From: Stutzerimonas nosocomialis
GTDB lineage: Bacteria; Pseudomonadota; Gammaproteobacteria; Pseudomonadales; Pseudomonadaceae
Assembly: GCF_005876855.1 (NCBI RefSeq)
Contig: NZ_QLAE01000015.1
Span: 1-64,000, forward strand
Length of the DNA: 64,000 nt
Direction: 5' to 3'
Part shown: one piece after another, positions 38,959 through 49,279 of the stretch
Numbering within the stretch: position 1 is the first letter of the stretch
Layout: the number at the start of each line of letters is the position of its first letter
Notes under the pieces: model-generated
Seen by the model: only the letters and a program-made list of their open reading frames with translations
What the model was told of the DNA's origin: nothing
Databases searched by the model: none
Position numbers and translations under genes: made by a program

Positions 38959-41370
38959 ATGACCCACGCCACGACCTTCGACCTGCCCGTGACCGGAATG
39001 ACCTGCGCCAGCTGTGCGGGACGCGTCGAACGCGCCCTGCAGAAGGTGCCGGGCGTCACCCGCGCGCAGGTGAACCTGGCCAGCGAGCAGGTGCGCATCG
39101 AAACCCGCGACGGCGCGCTGCAGCCGCTCATCGAGGCGGTGGAAAAGGCCGGCTATGGGGTACCGCTGCAATCGCTCGAGCTGGCGGTCGACGGCATGAC
39201 CTGCGCCAGCTGCGCCGGCCGGGTCGAGCGCGCGTTGCTCAAGGTCCCGGGGGTGCGCCGCGCGTCGGTCAACCTGGCGAGCGAGCGGGTGCGGGTCGAG
39301 GTCGCCGGGCTGCCCGACGCAGGCACGCTGATCGGCGCGGTGACGGCCGCAGGCTATGGCGCCCATCTGGCCGGCGCGCAACCGGCCTCGGCCGGGGACT
39401 CCGATGCGCGTCTGCGGCGCGAACGCCGGACCCTGATCGCGGCCCTGCTGCTGGCCGCGCCCCTGGTGCTGCCCATGCTCGGGATGCCGCTCGGGCACCA
39501 CTGGATGCTGCCGGCCTGGATGCAGTTCCTGCTGGCGACGCCGGTGCAGTTCCTGCTCGGCGCACGCTTCTACGTCGCCGGCTGGAAGGCCGTGCGTGCC
39601 GGCGCCGGCAACATGGACCTGCTGGTGGCCCTCGGCACCAGCGCCGGCTACGGTCTGAGCCTTTACCAATGGTGGGCGACGCCGGCCGGTCAGATGCCGC
39701 ACCTTTACTTCGAGGCCTCCGCCGCCGTCATCGCCCTGGTGCTGCTGGGCAAATACCTGGAAAGCCGCGCCAAGCGCCAGACCAGCGCGGCCATCCGCGC
39801 CCTGGAGGCGCTGCGTCCGGAGCGGGCGGTGCGGGTCGTCGACGGCCGGGAGCAGGATGTGCCGCTCGCCGAACTGCGGCTGGGGGACCTGGTGCGGGTC
39901 AGGCCCGGCGAGCGCTTCCCGGTGGACGGCGAAGTGATCGAGGGCGAAAGCCAGGCCGACGAGGCGCTGATCAGCGGCGAAAGCCTGCCGGTGGCCAAGG
40001 GGCCGGGCGACGGCGTCACCGGCGGTGCGATCAACGGTGACGGGCGCCTGCTGGTGCGCACCACCGCACTGGGGAGCGAAACCGTGCTGGCGCGGATCAT
40101 CCGCCTGGTCGAGGACGCCCAGGCCGCCAAGGCGCCGATCCAGAAGCTGGTCGACCGGGTCAGCCAGGTGTTCGTCCCGGCGGTGCTGGTCGTGGCGCTG
40201 CTGACGCTGGCCGGCTGGCTGCTGGCGGGCGCCTCGGCCGAGGTCGCGCTGATCAACGCCGTGGCCGTGCTGGTGATCGCCTGCCCCTGCGCCCTGGGCC
40301 TGGCCACGCCCGCCGCGATCATGGCCGGCACCGGCGTGGCGGCGCGCCACGGCATCCTGATCAAGGACGCCGAAGCGCTGGAGATCGCCCATCGCGTCAG
40401 CGCCGTGGCCTTCGACAAGACCGGCACCCTGACCTCCGGCGAGCCGCGCATCGTCCACCTGCACGCCGTCGGGGGCGACGAAGCCGCGCTGCTGCGCCAG
40501 GCCGGCGCCCTGCAGCGCGGCAGCGAACATCCCCTGGCCCGTGCGGTACTCGGTCGCTGCGAAGCGTTGAACCTGGCCCTCGATGAAGTCGCCGACAGCC
40601 GCTCGCTGACCGGCCGCGGTATCGAAGGCCGGCTGGATGGCCGCGCGCTGGCGCTGGGCAACCGTCGCCTGCTGGAGGACGCCGGCCTGCAACCCGGCGA
40701 ACTCGCTGAACGGGCCCAGGCGTGGGAAGCCGAAGGCCGCACGCTCTCCTGGCTGATCGAGACGTCGCCGCAGCGGCGCGTGCTCGGCCTGTTCGCGTTC
40801 GGCGATGGCCTCAAGGAAGGCGCCGCCGAGGCGCTGGCGGCGCTGCGTGAACAGGGCATCGGCAGCCACCTGATCACCGGAGACAACCGGGGCAGCGCCC
40901 GGGCGGTCGCCCGCGCGCTGGGCATCGACGACGTGCATGCCGAGGTCCTGCCGGCGGACAAGGCGGCCACGGTCGCCGCACTGAAGCAGGGAGGCGCCGT
41001 GGTCGCCATGGTCGGCGACGGCATCAACGACGCCCCGGCACTGGCCGCGGCGGATGTCGGCATCGCCATGGGGGGCGGCACCGACGTGGCGATGCATGCG
41101 GCCGGCATCACCCTGATGCGCGGCGACCCGCGGCTGGTCCCGGCGGCGCTGGAGATCAGCCGCCGTACCTACCACAAGATCCGGCAGAACCTGTTCTGGG
41201 CCTTCATCTACAACCTGGTGGGCATTCCGCTGGCCGCCTTCGGCTTTCTCAACCCGGTGGTGGCCGGCGCCGCCATGGCCCTGTCGAGCGTCAGCGTGGT
41301 GAGCAACGCGCTGCTGCTCAAACGCTGGAAACCGGCCACCGCGCCCCGTGCACAGGAGTCACGCGCATGA
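38959..41370 (+). CDS. copA: Cu(I)-exporting P1B-type ATPase CopA
   Basis: Copper efflux ATPase of 803 residues. Two N-terminal HMA domains with GMTCASC (about residues 13-19 and 79-85) precede eight membrane helices, the Cu-binding CPC motif in IACPCALG, the phosphorylation loop DKTGTLTSG, the GSEHPLA nucleotide motif and the hinge [10 protein letters not shown]. The start is the ATG at 38959 with AGGAGG at 5-nt spacing; a GTG six codons earlier overlaps the promoter. It overlaps cueR by 4 bp (ATGA), so pump and sensor are co-transcribed from a CueR-type promoter. Confidence 0.96.
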   Translation: MTHATTFDLPVTGMTCASCAGRVERALQKVPGVTRAQVNLASEQVRIETRDGALQPLIEAVEKAGYGVPLQSLELAVDGMTCASCAGRVERALLKVPGVRRASVNLASERVRVEVAGLPDAGTLIGAVTAAGYGAHLAGAQPASAGDSDARLRRERRTLIAALLLAAPLVLPMLGMPLGHHWMLPAWMQFLLATPVQFLLGARFYVAGWKAVRAGAGNMDLLVALGTSAGYGLSLYQWWATPAGQMPHLYFEASAAVIALVLLGKYLESRAKRQTSAAIRALEALRPERAVRVVDGREQDVPLAELRLGDLVRVRPGERFPVDGEVIEGESQADEALISGESLPVAKGPGDGVTGGAINGDGRLLVRTTALGSETVLARIIRLVEDAQAAKAPIQKLVDRVSQVFVPAVLVVALLTLAGWLLAGASAEVALINAVAVLVIACPCALGLATPAAIMAGTGVAARHGILIKDAEALEIAHRVSAVAFDKTGTLTSGEPRIVHLHAVGGDEAALLRQAGALQRGSEHPLARAVLGRCEALNLALDEVADSRSLTGRGIEGRLDGRALALGNRRLLEDAGLQPGELAERAQAWEAEGRTLSWLIETSPQRRVLGLFAFGDGLKEGAAEALAALREQGIGSHLITGDNRGSARAVARALGIDDVHAEVLPADKAATVAALKQGGAVVAMVGDGINDAPALAAADVGIAMGGGTDVAMHAAGITLMRGDPRLVPAALEISRRTYHKIRQNLFWAFIYNLVGIPLAAFGFLNPVVAGAAMALSSVSVVSNALLLKRWKPATAPRAQESRA

Positions 41371-41765
41371 ACATCGGTCAGGCAGCCACCCGCAGCGGCC
41401 TCTCGGCCAAGATGATCCGCTACTACGAATCCATCGGGCTGATCGCGCCCGCCGGGCGCAACGCCAACGGCTACCGGCGCTATGGCGACGATGACCTGCA
41501 CCGCCTGGCCTTCATCAAGCGCTCGCGCGATCTGGGGTTTTCACTGGAGGAAGTGAGCCGGCTGCTGACCCTCTGGCAGGATCGCCAGCGCGCCAGCGCC
41601 GACGTCAAGGCGCTGGCCGCCACCCACATCGACGACCTGAACCGGCGTATCGCCGAACTGGTGGGGTTGCGTGACACCCTGCAGGAGCTGGTCGATCACT
41701 GCCACGGCGATGGCCGCCCGGACTGCCCGATCCTTAAGGACCTGGAGTCAGGGGGATGTTGCTGA
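41367..41765 (+). CDS. cueR: Copper-responsive MerR-family regulator CueR
   Basis: Regulator of 132 residues. The winged HTH ([26 protein letters not shown]) is followed by a long dimerisation helix and a C-terminal metal loop [12 protein letters not shown], the two-cysteine Cu(I) site of CueR. It activates the two 19-bp-spacer promoters upstream of copZ and copA. The ATG overlaps the copA stop. The C-terminus ends in an extra GGCC tail. Heptanucleotide repeats start directly after its TGA. Confidence 0.94.
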   Translation: MNIGQAATRSGLSAKMIRYYESIGLIAPAGRNANGYRRYGDDDLHRLAFIKRSRDLGFSLEEVSRLLTLWQDRQRASADVKALAATHIDDLNRRIAELVGLRDTLQELVDHCHGDGRPDCPILKDLESGGCC

Positions 41766-41822
41766 GCTTGAAGCTTGAAGCCGAGCCTGGCGCTTCCGGC
41801 TTCCGGCTTCCGGCTGCTTCCC
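41766..41822. repeat. Convergent heptanucleotide repeats between cueR and the ferritin gene
   Basis: Two GCTTGAA units (41766-41779) begin directly after the cueR TGA. Three GCTTCCG units (41792-41812) follow, which read GCCGGAA on the minus strand, i.e. in sense direction after the ferritin stop codon. The two arrays are inverted to each other and can pair as a shared hairpin. Confidence 0.8.
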
Positions 41823-42287
41823 TTATACCTGCGCCTGCAGGTAGTTCTGCAGCCCGATGCGGTCGATCAGCCCCAGCTGCTGCTCGAGCCAGTAGGCATG
41901 GTCCTCTTCGGTGTCGTGCAGCTGCACGGCCAGCAGATCGCGGGTCGGGTAGTCGCCGTGGGCTTCGGCCAGCGCGATGCCCTTGGCCAGCGCCTCGCGC
42001 ACCTTGTATTCCAGCGCCAGGTCGCTGCGCAGCATCTCCGGCACGGTCTGGCCGGGGTGGATGGCCTCGGGCGTCATGTCCGGCGTGCCTTCGAGGAAGA
42101 GGATGCGCTGCAGCAGCACATCGGCGTGCTGGGTCTCCTCCTCCATCTCGTGATTGATCCGCTCGTAGAGCTTGGTGTAGCCCCAATCGGCATACATCCG
42201 CGAATGCAGGAAATACTGGTCGCGCGCGGCCAGCTCGCCTCGCAGCAGCTCCTTGAGGTACTCGATGACCGGTGTTTGACCTTGCAT
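41823..42287 (-). CDS. Bacterial ferritin FtnA-type (bacterioferritin family without heme methionine)
   Basis: Iron-storage four-helix protein of 154 residues forming 24-mer cages. Di-iron ferroxidase ligands appear as Glu18 (GELAARDQY), Glu51 and His54 (EETQHAD), Glu93, Glu127 and His130 (TEEDHAYW). The heme-coordinating Met52 of true bacterioferritin is Thr here. That matches the P. aeruginosa FtnA (formerly BfrA) class, which does not bind heme alone. It converges on cueR. Confidence 0.9.
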   Translation of the reverse strand: MQGQTPVIEYLKELLRGELAARDQYFLHSRMYADWGYTKLYERINHEMEEETQHADVLLQRILFLEGTPDMTPEAIHPGQTVPEMLRSDLALEYKVREALAKGIALAEAHGDYPTRDLLAVQLHDTEEDHAYWLEQQLGLIDRIGLQNYLQAQV

Positions 42288-42488
42288 GACGCGCTTCCTC
42301 GTTCAAATGACGACTCCAGGCGGCAAAGGATCCCATAGAACTAAACCGGGTCAAGCGCTTCACACCTTGAGCGCTGCTGCCAACTGACGCAGGTACGTCT
42401 TTGGTTACGAACCAAAACCAGACGCCATCGTCTACTTTGCTACGCTCTAGCGCCGATTCCGTCATGTCGATACCGAGCAGGAGCCCGG

Positions 42489-43574
42489 ATGCTGCCCTTC
42501 TCCACGCCCCCGTCCACGCGAAACCTTCGCCCCGCCACGCTGTTGATGACCCTCGCGCTGGCGCTGTCCGGCTGTGCCGAAGAGGAACAGCAGCCACCGC
42601 CGCCGCGGGTCGCCTTCGTCGAGACGCTCCAGCCCGCCGAGCCCGAGCCGCGGGCGCTGCGCTTTTCCGGCGTGGTGGAGAGCGTCACCAGCACCGAACT
42701 GTCGTTCCAGGTATCCGGACGGATCGAGCGCATCCTGGTCGACGAAGGCACCCGGGTGACCCGCGGCCAGCCCTTGGCCCAGCTGGATCGCACCGACTAC
42801 GAACTGCAGCTGCGCGAAGCCAGCGCCCGCCATCGCCAGTTGCAGGCCGATCTGGCGCGCAAGCGCCAGCTGCTCGCCGAGGGCATCCTCGCTCCGGCCG
42901 CCGTCGAGCCGCTGGAAGCGGAGCTGGTGGCCGCCACCGTGGCCCGCGACGCGGCCCAGCGCAACATCGGCTACGCCACCCTGACGGCACCATTCGACGG
43001 CGTGGTCGCGCAGCGCATGGCCGAGCCGGACATGGTGGTCGGCAGCGGCACGCCCATCCTGCGCATGCAGGACAACCAGCGCGTGGAAGTCGGCGTCGAC
43101 CTCTCCGAGAACGCCGCCCTGAGCATCCCGCTGGGTCCGCAGCTGCAGGCCGAGGGCCAGCTGGTGATCGCCGAGGACGTCACCCTGCCGCTGCGCTACA
43201 AGGAACACAGCACCCAGCCGCGCGAAGGCTCGCGCACCTACCGCCTGATCCTGCAGGGCGAACCCCCGGCCGACTACAACCTGCTGCCCGGCATGGCCCT
43301 GCGCGTCACCCTGCAACGCCCCGCCCCGCCGGCCGAGGAGGGTCGGGACCGTTACCGAATGCCGGTCTCGGCGCTACAGACCGCATCGGACGGCAGCCAT
43401 TTCGTCTGGCTCGTCGTCGACGGCCAGGCGCAACGCGGCGCCGTCGAGGTGCTGGGGATCGAGCGTGAGCAGGTCGTGATCCGTACCGACCTCGGCACCG
43501 AGGCGCAGATCGTCGTCGCCGGCGGCAGCAAGCTGTCCGAAGGCCAGCCCATCCAAGCCCAACAGCGGAACTGA
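42489..43574 (+). CDS. RND efflux periplasmic adaptor (MFP) lipoprotein
   Basis: Membrane fusion protein of 361 residues with signal and lipobox LSGC (residues 26-29). Domain order is barrel-lipoyl (SFQVSGRIERILVDEGTRVTR), a short alpha-hairpin (about residues 110-160), lipoyl return (APFDGVVAQRMAEPDMVVGS) and beta-barrel/membrane-proximal parts. It couples the RND pump to the outer-membrane channel. A GGAG-containing site precedes the ATG and only 4 bp separate it from the pump gene. No dedicated regulator lies next to it. Confidence 0.9.
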   Translation: MLPFSTPPSTRNLRPATLLMTLALALSGCAEEEQQPPPPRVAFVETLQPAEPEPRALRFSGVVESVTSTELSFQVSGRIERILVDEGTRVTRGQPLAQLDRTDYELQLREASARHRQLQADLARKRQLLAEGILAPAAVEPLEAELVAATVARDAAQRNIGYATLTAPFDGVVAQRMAEPDMVVGSGTPILRMQDNQRVEVGVDLSENAALSIPLGPQLQAEGQLVIAEDVTLPLRYKEHSTQPREGSRTYRLILQGEPPADYNLLPGMALRVTLQRPAPPAEEGRDRYRMPVSALQTASDGSHFVWLVVDGQAQRGAVEVLGIEREQVVIRTDLGTEAQIVVAGGSKLSEGQPIQAQQRN

Positions 43575-43578
43575 GCCG

Positions 43579-46500
43579 ATGGATTTCGCACGCTACGCCA
43601 TTGGCAAGCCGGTCAACACCTGGCTGCTGGTGCTCACCTGCCTGATCGGCGGGATCGTCGCCTTCTTCGAGATCGGCCGCCTCGAGGACCCGGAGTTCAC
43701 CATCAAGGAAGCGATCATCAACGTGCAGTACCCCGGCGCGACGGCGCTGGAGGTGGAGCAGGAGGTGACCGAACCGCTGGAGAGCGCCATCCAGCAGATG
43801 TCGCAGATCAAGGAGATCCGCTCGCGCTCGATGGTCGGCCAGGCGGAAATCCGCGTCGAGATCCTCGACAGCATCGCCGGCGACGCGCTGCCCCAGGTCT
43901 GGGACGAGCTGCGCAACAAGGTCAGCGACGCCCAGGGCGACCTGCCGCCGGACGCCCAGGCGCCGGTGGTCAACGACGACTTCGGCGACGTCTACGGCAT
44001 CTACTACGCGCTGACCGGCGAGGGCCTGACCCTCAAGGAACTGCACGAGGCGGCCAAGGAGCTGCGCCGTGGCCTGCTGGCAGCGGAAGGCGTGGCCAAG
44101 GTGGACATCGCCGGGGTTCAGGAAGAACGCATCCTGGTCGAGGTGGACCAGGCGCGCCTGGCCGCCCTGCGCCTGTCGCCGGACGAGATCAGCGCGGCGC
44201 TCGCCGATGCCGACGCGGTGGTCGAGGCCGGCGGCGTAGAGGCGGGCGAGCTGTTCGTGCGCATCCGCCCGACCGGCTCGTTCGACTCGCTCGAGACCCT
44301 GCGTGCGTTGCCGGTCGGTCAGGGCGCGCGGAGCGTCGACCTGGGCGACATCGCCCAGATCCGCCGCGACTACGCCGAGCGCCCCGTGCAGATCATCCGC
44401 CACAACGGCCAGCCAGCGCTGACCCTTGGCGTCAGCGGCATCTCCGGCAGCAACATCGTCGACGTCGGGCGCACCGTGGAGTCCACCCTCGCCGCGCTGG
44501 AGCACCGCATGCCCTTGGGCGCCGAACTCCACCCGCTGTACCAGCAGCACCAGATCGTCGACGACTCGGTGAACAGCTTCGCGCTCAACGTGTTCCTCTC
44601 CGTCGCCATCGTGGTGGGCGTGCTCTGCCTGGCGATGGGCCTGCGCGCCGGGGTGATCATCGGCTCGGTGCTGTTCCTGACCGTGCTCGGCACGCTGATG
44701 GTGATGTGGCTGAGCGGCATCGAGCTCGAACGCATTTCCCTCGGCGCGCTGATCATCGCCATGGGCATGCTGGTGGACAATGCGGTGGTGGTCTGCGACG
44801 GCATGCTGATCCAGCAGCGCCGCGGCCTGTCCATCCTCAAGGCCTCGCAGAAGGTGCTCGGCCAGACCCAGTGGCCGCTGCTCGGCTCGACCGTGGTGGG
44901 CATCCTCGCCTTCGCCGGCATCGGCCTGTCGCAGGACACCACGGGCGAGTTCCTCTTCTCGCTGTTCTTCGTCATCGCCGTGTCGCTGCTGCTGAGCTGG
45001 ATCCTCGCCCTGATGATCGTGCCGCTGTTCGGCTATTACCTGCTCGAGCGCAAGCGCCACGAGCCCGAGCAGGGCGAGGCCGACGCGCAGTCGCTCTACA
45101 GCGGCCCGATCTACGACCGCTTCCGCGCGACCGCACGTATCACGCTGCGCCACCCCGGGCTGACCATCGGCGCGCTGGTGATCCTGACCGTCGCCTGCAT
45201 GTTCGGCTTCACCCGGGTTCCGCAGAGCTTCTTCCCGCCGTCGAGCACGCCGCTGTTCTACGTCAACCTGTTCCTGCCCCAGGGCACCCACATCCGCGAC
45301 ACCAGCCGCACCGCGCAGGAACTGGAGAACTACCTCTCCGGGCTCGACGGGGTCACCGACGTGTCCACCTACATCGGCTCCGGCGCCTCGCGCTTCATGC
45401 TCACCTACGCGCCGGAACAGCCGAACTCATCGCTGATGCATTTCCTGGTGCGCACCGATGACGCCGAGGTGATCGACGGCCTGGTCCGCGAGATCAACCA
45501 GACGCTGCCCGGCCGCTATCCGGGCAGCGATGTGGCCGCCGCACGCTTCATGTTCGGCCCCAACGCCGAGTCCAAGCTCGAGGCCCGCATCAGCGGCCCG
45601 GACATCGAGGTGCTGCGCCAGCTCTCGGCCGAAGGCCAGCGGCGCCTGCGCGACGAAGGCCAGGTGCTGAACATCCGCGACGACTGGCGCCCGCCGGTGC
45701 TGACCCTGCAACCGCGCCTGGCGCTGGAGCGGCTGGCCGACGCCGGCCTGACCCGACAGGCGGTGGCGCGTTCGCTGGCCGTCGCGACCGAGGGCTCCCA
45801 GGTCAGCCTGTTCCGCGAAAAGGACGAGCTGATCCCCATCCTGCTGCGCGCCACCGAACGGGACCGCGCCGGGCCCGACGACCTGCTGCAACGGCTGATC
45901 TGGAGCCCGGCGATCAGCGACTACGTGCCGCTGGCGCAGGTCGCCGACGGCGTCGACGTGGTCAGCGAGGACACCATGATCCGCCGCTACGACCGGGTGA
46001 GGACCATCGCCATCCGCGCCGAGCCGCTGGACGGGGAGAACACCAACGACGCCCTGGCGCGCATCCGCCCGCTGATCGAAGGCATCGAGTTGCCGCCCGA
46101 CTACTCGCTGAAGTGGGGCGGCGACTACGAGCAGTCGGCCGACGCCCAGGAAGCGCTGTCCAGGACCCTGGCGCTGCCCTTCCTGGGGATGATGCTGGTC
46201 ACGGTCCTGCTGTTCGCCAAGGTCCGCCAGCCGCTGATGATCTGGCTGGTGGTGCCCATGGCGATCTGCGGGGTGACCGTGGCGCTGCTGGCGACCGGCC
46301 AGGCGTTCGGCTTCATGGCGCTGCTCGGCCTGCTCAGCCTGACCGGCATGCTGATCAAGAATGCGGTGGTGCTGGTCGACGAGATCGACCGGCAGATCGA
46401 CGAACAGGTGCCGCGCCTGACCGCGATCATCGAGGCCTCGGCATCGCGCCTGCGGCCGGTGGCCATGGCAGCCGGCACCACCGTGCTGGGCATGGTGCCG

Positions 46501-46638
46501 CTGCTGTTCGACCCCTTCTTCGCCAACATGGCGGTGACCATCATGGGCGGCCTGAGCTTCGCGACCCTGCTGACGCTGCTCGCCGTGCCCTGCCTGTATC
46601 TGTTGCTGATGGGCGTCAAGCAGGAGGAGGTGCAATGA
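43579..46638 (+). CDS. RND efflux transporter permease
   Basis: Inner-membrane proton-driven pump of 1019 residues with the HAE1-like twelve-helix layout and two large periplasmic loops. TM4 has GMLVDNAVVVCDG, so only the first of the two usual aspartates is kept (D-N instead of D-D). The TM10 lysine is in GMLIKNAVVLVDEI. Substrate range cannot be deduced; the missing second Asp sets it apart from MexB and AcrB and is shared with some TriC/MexK-like pumps by memory. It overlaps the channel gene by 4 bp. Confidence 0.92.
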   Translation: MDFARYAIGKPVNTWLLVLTCLIGGIVAFFEIGRLEDPEFTIKEAIINVQYPGATALEVEQEVTEPLESAIQQMSQIKEIRSRSMVGQAEIRVEILDSIAGDALPQVWDELRNKVSDAQGDLPPDAQAPVVNDDFGDVYGIYYALTGEGLTLKELHEAAKELRRGLLAAEGVAKVDIAGVQEERILVEVDQARLAALRLSPDEISAALADADAVVEAGGVEAGELFVRIRPTGSFDSLETLRALPVGQGARSVDLGDIAQIRRDYAERPVQIIRHNGQPALTLGVSGISGSNIVDVGRTVESTLAALEHRMPLGAELHPLYQQHQIVDDSVNSFALNVFLSVAIVVGVLCLAMGLRAGVIIGSVLFLTVLGTLMVMWLSGIELERISLGALIIAMGMLVDNAVVVCDGMLIQQRRGLSILKASQKVLGQTQWPLLGSTVVGILAFAGIGLSQDTTGEFLFSLFFVIAVSLLLSWILALMIVPLFGYYLLERKRHEPEQGEADAQSLYSGPIYDRFRATARITLRHPGLTIGALVILTVACMFGFTRVPQSFFPPSSTPLFYVNLFLPQGTHIRDTSRTAQELENYLSGLDGVTDVSTYIGSGASRFMLTYAPEQPNSSLMHFLVRTDDAEVIDGLVREINQTLPGRYPGSDVAAARFMFGPNAESKLEARISGPDIEVLRQLSAEGQRRLRDEGQVLNIRDDWRPPVLTLQPRLALERLADAGLTRQAVARSLAVATEGSQVSLFREKDELIPILLRATERDRAGPDDLLQRLIWSPAISDYVPLAQVADGVDVVSEDTMIRRYDRVRTIAIRAEPLDGENTNDALARIRPLIEGIELPPDYSLKWGGDYEQSADAQEALSRTLALPFLGMMLVTVLLFAKVRQPLMIWLVVPMAICGVTVALLATGQAFGFMALLGLLSLTGMLIKNAVVLVDEIDRQIDEQVPRLTAIIEASASRLRPVAMAAGTTVLGMVPLLFDPFFANMAVTIMGGLSFATLLTLLAVPCLYLLLMGVKQEEVQ

Positions 46639-48077
46639 CCCGGCTGCCACCGTTCAAACCCGCCCTGCTCGCCCTGGTGCTCGGTCTGTCCGCCTGTTCC
46701 AGCGTGCCCGAGCAGCCGCCGACCGTACTGCCCGACAGCTGGTTCGGCGCCGCCGGGGCGCAACCTGCCGACGAGCAGGCCCTGGCCGACTGGTGGCGGC
46801 ATTTCGGCGACCCGGAACTGACTCGCCTGGTCCACCAGGCGATGGAGCGCAACCGCGACGTGCAGCTGGCGATGCTACGCGTGAACAACGCCAGGGCGCA
46901 GTTGCGCCAGTCGCGCGCCGGGCTGTTTCCGAGCCTGGATCTGCCCGGATCGGCCAGCCGCCAGTGGCTGGAAAACGACCAGGACATTCCGCCGGACAGC
47001 CCGCTGGCCGGCCTGGGGCTCGAGGACAACCTGCGCCTGGACAACTGGGAACTGGCGCTGCAGGCCACCTGGGAGCTGGACCTGTTCGGCGCGACCCGTG
47101 CCCGCGCCGACAGCGCCCGGCACCAGGTGCGCTCGGCCCAGGCCCAGGCCATCGCCGCGCGCCTGGCGGTGGCCTCCAATGCCGCGCAGGGCTACATCCA
47201 GCTGCGCGCCCTGGAGGCGCAGCGCGCGCTGCTCGAAGAAGGCGTCGGGGTGGCCCGGGAGCTGGAACGCATTTCCGCACGGCTTTTCGAAGCCGGCGAG
47301 GTGACGCGCCTGGACGTCGAAGCGACCTCGGCCGAACGGGCCTCGCTGGAGGCAGACCTGGGCGAACTGGACATCAACCTCGCCGAAGCCCGCCTGGCCC
47401 TGGACACCCTGCTGGCACTGCCGCCGGGCAGCGTGGCGCGCGACTATGCGGCGCATTCACCCGTGCCGCTGGCCAGCCAGGCCATCGCGCCGGGCCAGCC
47501 CATCGACCTGTTGCGCCGGCGTCCCGACCTGATCGCCGAGGCCGCCCGCCTGGAAAGCTCCGACCTGCAGGCGCTGGCGTCCCGCCGCGACCTGTTCCCG
47601 CGCATTGCCCTGCAGGCGGCGGTGGGACGCTCGGGCATGTACCTCAACAACGAGCTCGGCAGCTCGTCCAACTTCGCCCGCCTCGGCGCAACCTTCGGCC
47701 TGCCGTTTCTCGATTTTGCCAATCGCGGCGCCGCCATCGACCTGGCCGACGCCGAACGCGACACGGCGTACATGACCTTCGAACAAACGGTCGCCAATGC
47801 CCTGGAGGAAGTCGAACGCGGCCTGGTGCGCATCGATGGCCAGCAACGCCGTCATCGCGCGCTGGACACCACCCTGCGCCACCGCGAGCGTGCCTATGAC
47901 CTGGCCCAGCGCAGCTACCGCCTCGGCGAAGCCAACCTCAGCGAGGTACTCGACGCCCAGCGCGGCGCCCTGCAGGCCAGGCAACGGGCCCTCGAAGGCC
48001 GTACCGCCCTGGCCACCGCACAGGTCGCGCTGTTCGTCGCCCTCGGCGGCGGCTGGCAGGTGCAGGCGGAGCCGTAA
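46635..48077 (+). CDS. RND-associated outer-membrane channel lipoprotein (OprM/NodT family)
   Basis: Outer-membrane efflux protein of 480 residues with lipobox LSAC (residues 18-21), the N-terminal block DWWRHFGDPELTRLVHQAM and two OEP repeats with NNARAQLRQSRAGLFPSLDL and RRDLFPRIALQA. Trimeric channel of the OprM class. It begins inside the pump stop (ATGA), completing an MFP-RND-OMF operon. Heptanucleotide repeats start directly after the TAA. Confidence 0.92.
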   Translation: MTRLPPFKPALLALVLGLSACSSVPEQPPTVLPDSWFGAAGAQPADEQALADWWRHFGDPELTRLVHQAMERNRDVQLAMLRVNNARAQLRQSRAGLFPSLDLPGSASRQWLENDQDIPPDSPLAGLGLEDNLRLDNWELALQATWELDLFGATRARADSARHQVRSAQAQAIAARLAVASNAAQGYIQLRALEAQRALLEEGVGVARELERISARLFEAGEVTRLDVEATSAERASLEADLGELDINLAEARLALDTLLALPPGSVARDYAAHSPVPLASQAIAPGQPIDLLRRRPDLIAEAARLESSDLQALASRRDLFPRIALQAAVGRSGMYLNNELGSSSNFARLGATFGLPFLDFANRGAAIDLADAERDTAYMTFEQTVANALEEVERGLVRIDGQQRRHRALDTTLRHRERAYDLAQRSYRLGEANLSEVLDAQRGALQARQRALEGRTALATAQVALFVALGGGWQVQAEP

Positions 48078-48110
48078 GCTGGAAGCTGGAAGCTGGAAGC
48101 TGGAAGCTGG
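48078..48110 (+). repeat. GCTGGAA heptanucleotide array after the channel gene
   Basis: Four perfect GCTGGAA units plus GCTGG begin directly after the TAA of the channel gene, in the sense direction. Similar arrays follow other genes at 41766, 59637 and 59776. Confidence 0.9.
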
Positions 48111-48240
48111 TCGTTAGAGCGCGTGCGGCTAAGTAGTTCATGCCCCTGAAGACAGGCGGCCAGGCGTTGCGTTGATCGCAGGCGAGATCGCCAAGACGCC
48201 GCGCCGGCCATACAAGGCGGCGCGGCGCGTACCGGCAGGT

Positions 48241-49131
48241 TCAGTTACGCATCCACGGCGGGGTGGGCGGTTCGTCGTTCGGCGCGTCCTCGGCGTTGCG
48301 CAGGGCCTCGCGGCGGGCCTGCTCGGCCAGCGTCGCCTTGATCTCGCGCATCACCGCATCGAGGTCGGCGGCGTCCTCGGGCTCGGCGAACTCGCCGGTC
48401 AGGCGGGTCTCGGGCGTCAGCTTGCCTTCCTGATACAGGGCCCACATCTCCTTGGCGTAGCGGGTGTAGCGCAGCTCCGGCGCGAACTGGCCGAAGTAGG
48501 CGGCCATGTTGCCGACGTCGCGCTCGAGCATCTCGAACGCATGGTTGTTGCCAGCCGCGTCCACCGCCTGCGGCAGGTCGATGATCACCGGCCCTTCGGC
48601 ATCGAGCAGCACGTTGAATTCGGACAGGTCGCCGTGCACCAGGCCGGCACAGAGCATCTTCACCACCTCGCCGATCATGAACGCATGGAATTCGCGCGCA
48701 TCGTCCGGATGCAGGTCGACATCGTTCAGGCGAGGCGCGGCGTCACCGTCTTCGCCCGCGATCATCTCCATCAGCAGCACGCCATCGAGGAAGTCGTAGG
48801 GCTTGGGAACCCGCACGCCGACATCGGCAAGGCGGAACAGCGCCGCCACCTCGGCGTTCTGCCAGTTCTCCTCGCGTTCCTTGCGACCATGCTTGGTGCC
48901 CTTGGCCATCGCCCGGGCATCACGGCTGCCGCGCACCTTGCGGCCTTCCTGGTACTTGACCGCCTGCCGGAAGCTGCGCTTGGTCGCTTCCTTGTACACC
49001 TTGGCGCAACGCAGCTCGTCACCGCACCGCACCACATACACCGCTGCTTCCTTGCCACTCATCAGTGGCCGCAGCACTTCGTCGATCAGACCATCCTCGA
49101 GCAACGGTTCGAGTCGTTTGGGCGTTTTCAT
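48241..49131 (-). CDS. RIO-type serine protein kinase
   Basis: Atypical RIO1-like kinase of 296 residues. The N-terminal ATP site shows SGKEAAVYVV and a lysine in CAKVYKEATKRSF, the catalytic loop HGDLSEFNVLL (Asp and Asn) and the metal-binding IIDLPQAVD. Length and the C-terminal acidic tail fit bacterial RIO proteins. Its physiological substrate in bacteria is unknown. It is transcribed alone, converging on the efflux operon. Confidence 0.9.
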   Translation of the reverse strand: MKTPKRLEPLLEDGLIDEVLRPLMSGKEAAVYVVRCGDELRCAKVYKEATKRSFRQAVKYQEGRKVRGSRDARAMAKGTKHGRKEREENWQNAEVAALFRLADVGVRVPKPYDFLDGVLLMEMIAGEDGDAAPRLNDVDLHPDDAREFHAFMIGEVVKMLCAGLVHGDLSEFNVLLDAEGPVIIDLPQAVDAAGNNHAFEMLERDVGNMAAYFGQFAPELRYTRYAKEMWALYQEGKLTPETRLTGEFAEPEDAADLDAVMREIKATLAEQARREALRNAEDAPNDEPPTPPWMRN

Positions 49132-49279
49132 CTGCGACTTGCGGGTCCTTTCGTTAGGAGGCGTGCCCTCAGGTTACGGCAGGCTTCCACGCCGGGGCAA
49201 AGAGTTTGAAAGCGCATCTGACGGTGGCAGCCGCGAGCGACCGGGCCGACAATGGCCCCATCACCCGACGGAGCCGCCC

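Noticed and set aside
48241-49131. RIO kinase gene as part of a toxin or defence module
   Set aside because: The kinase motifs are canonical and no partner gene is adjacent; single RIO genes are widespread in gamma-proteobacteria.
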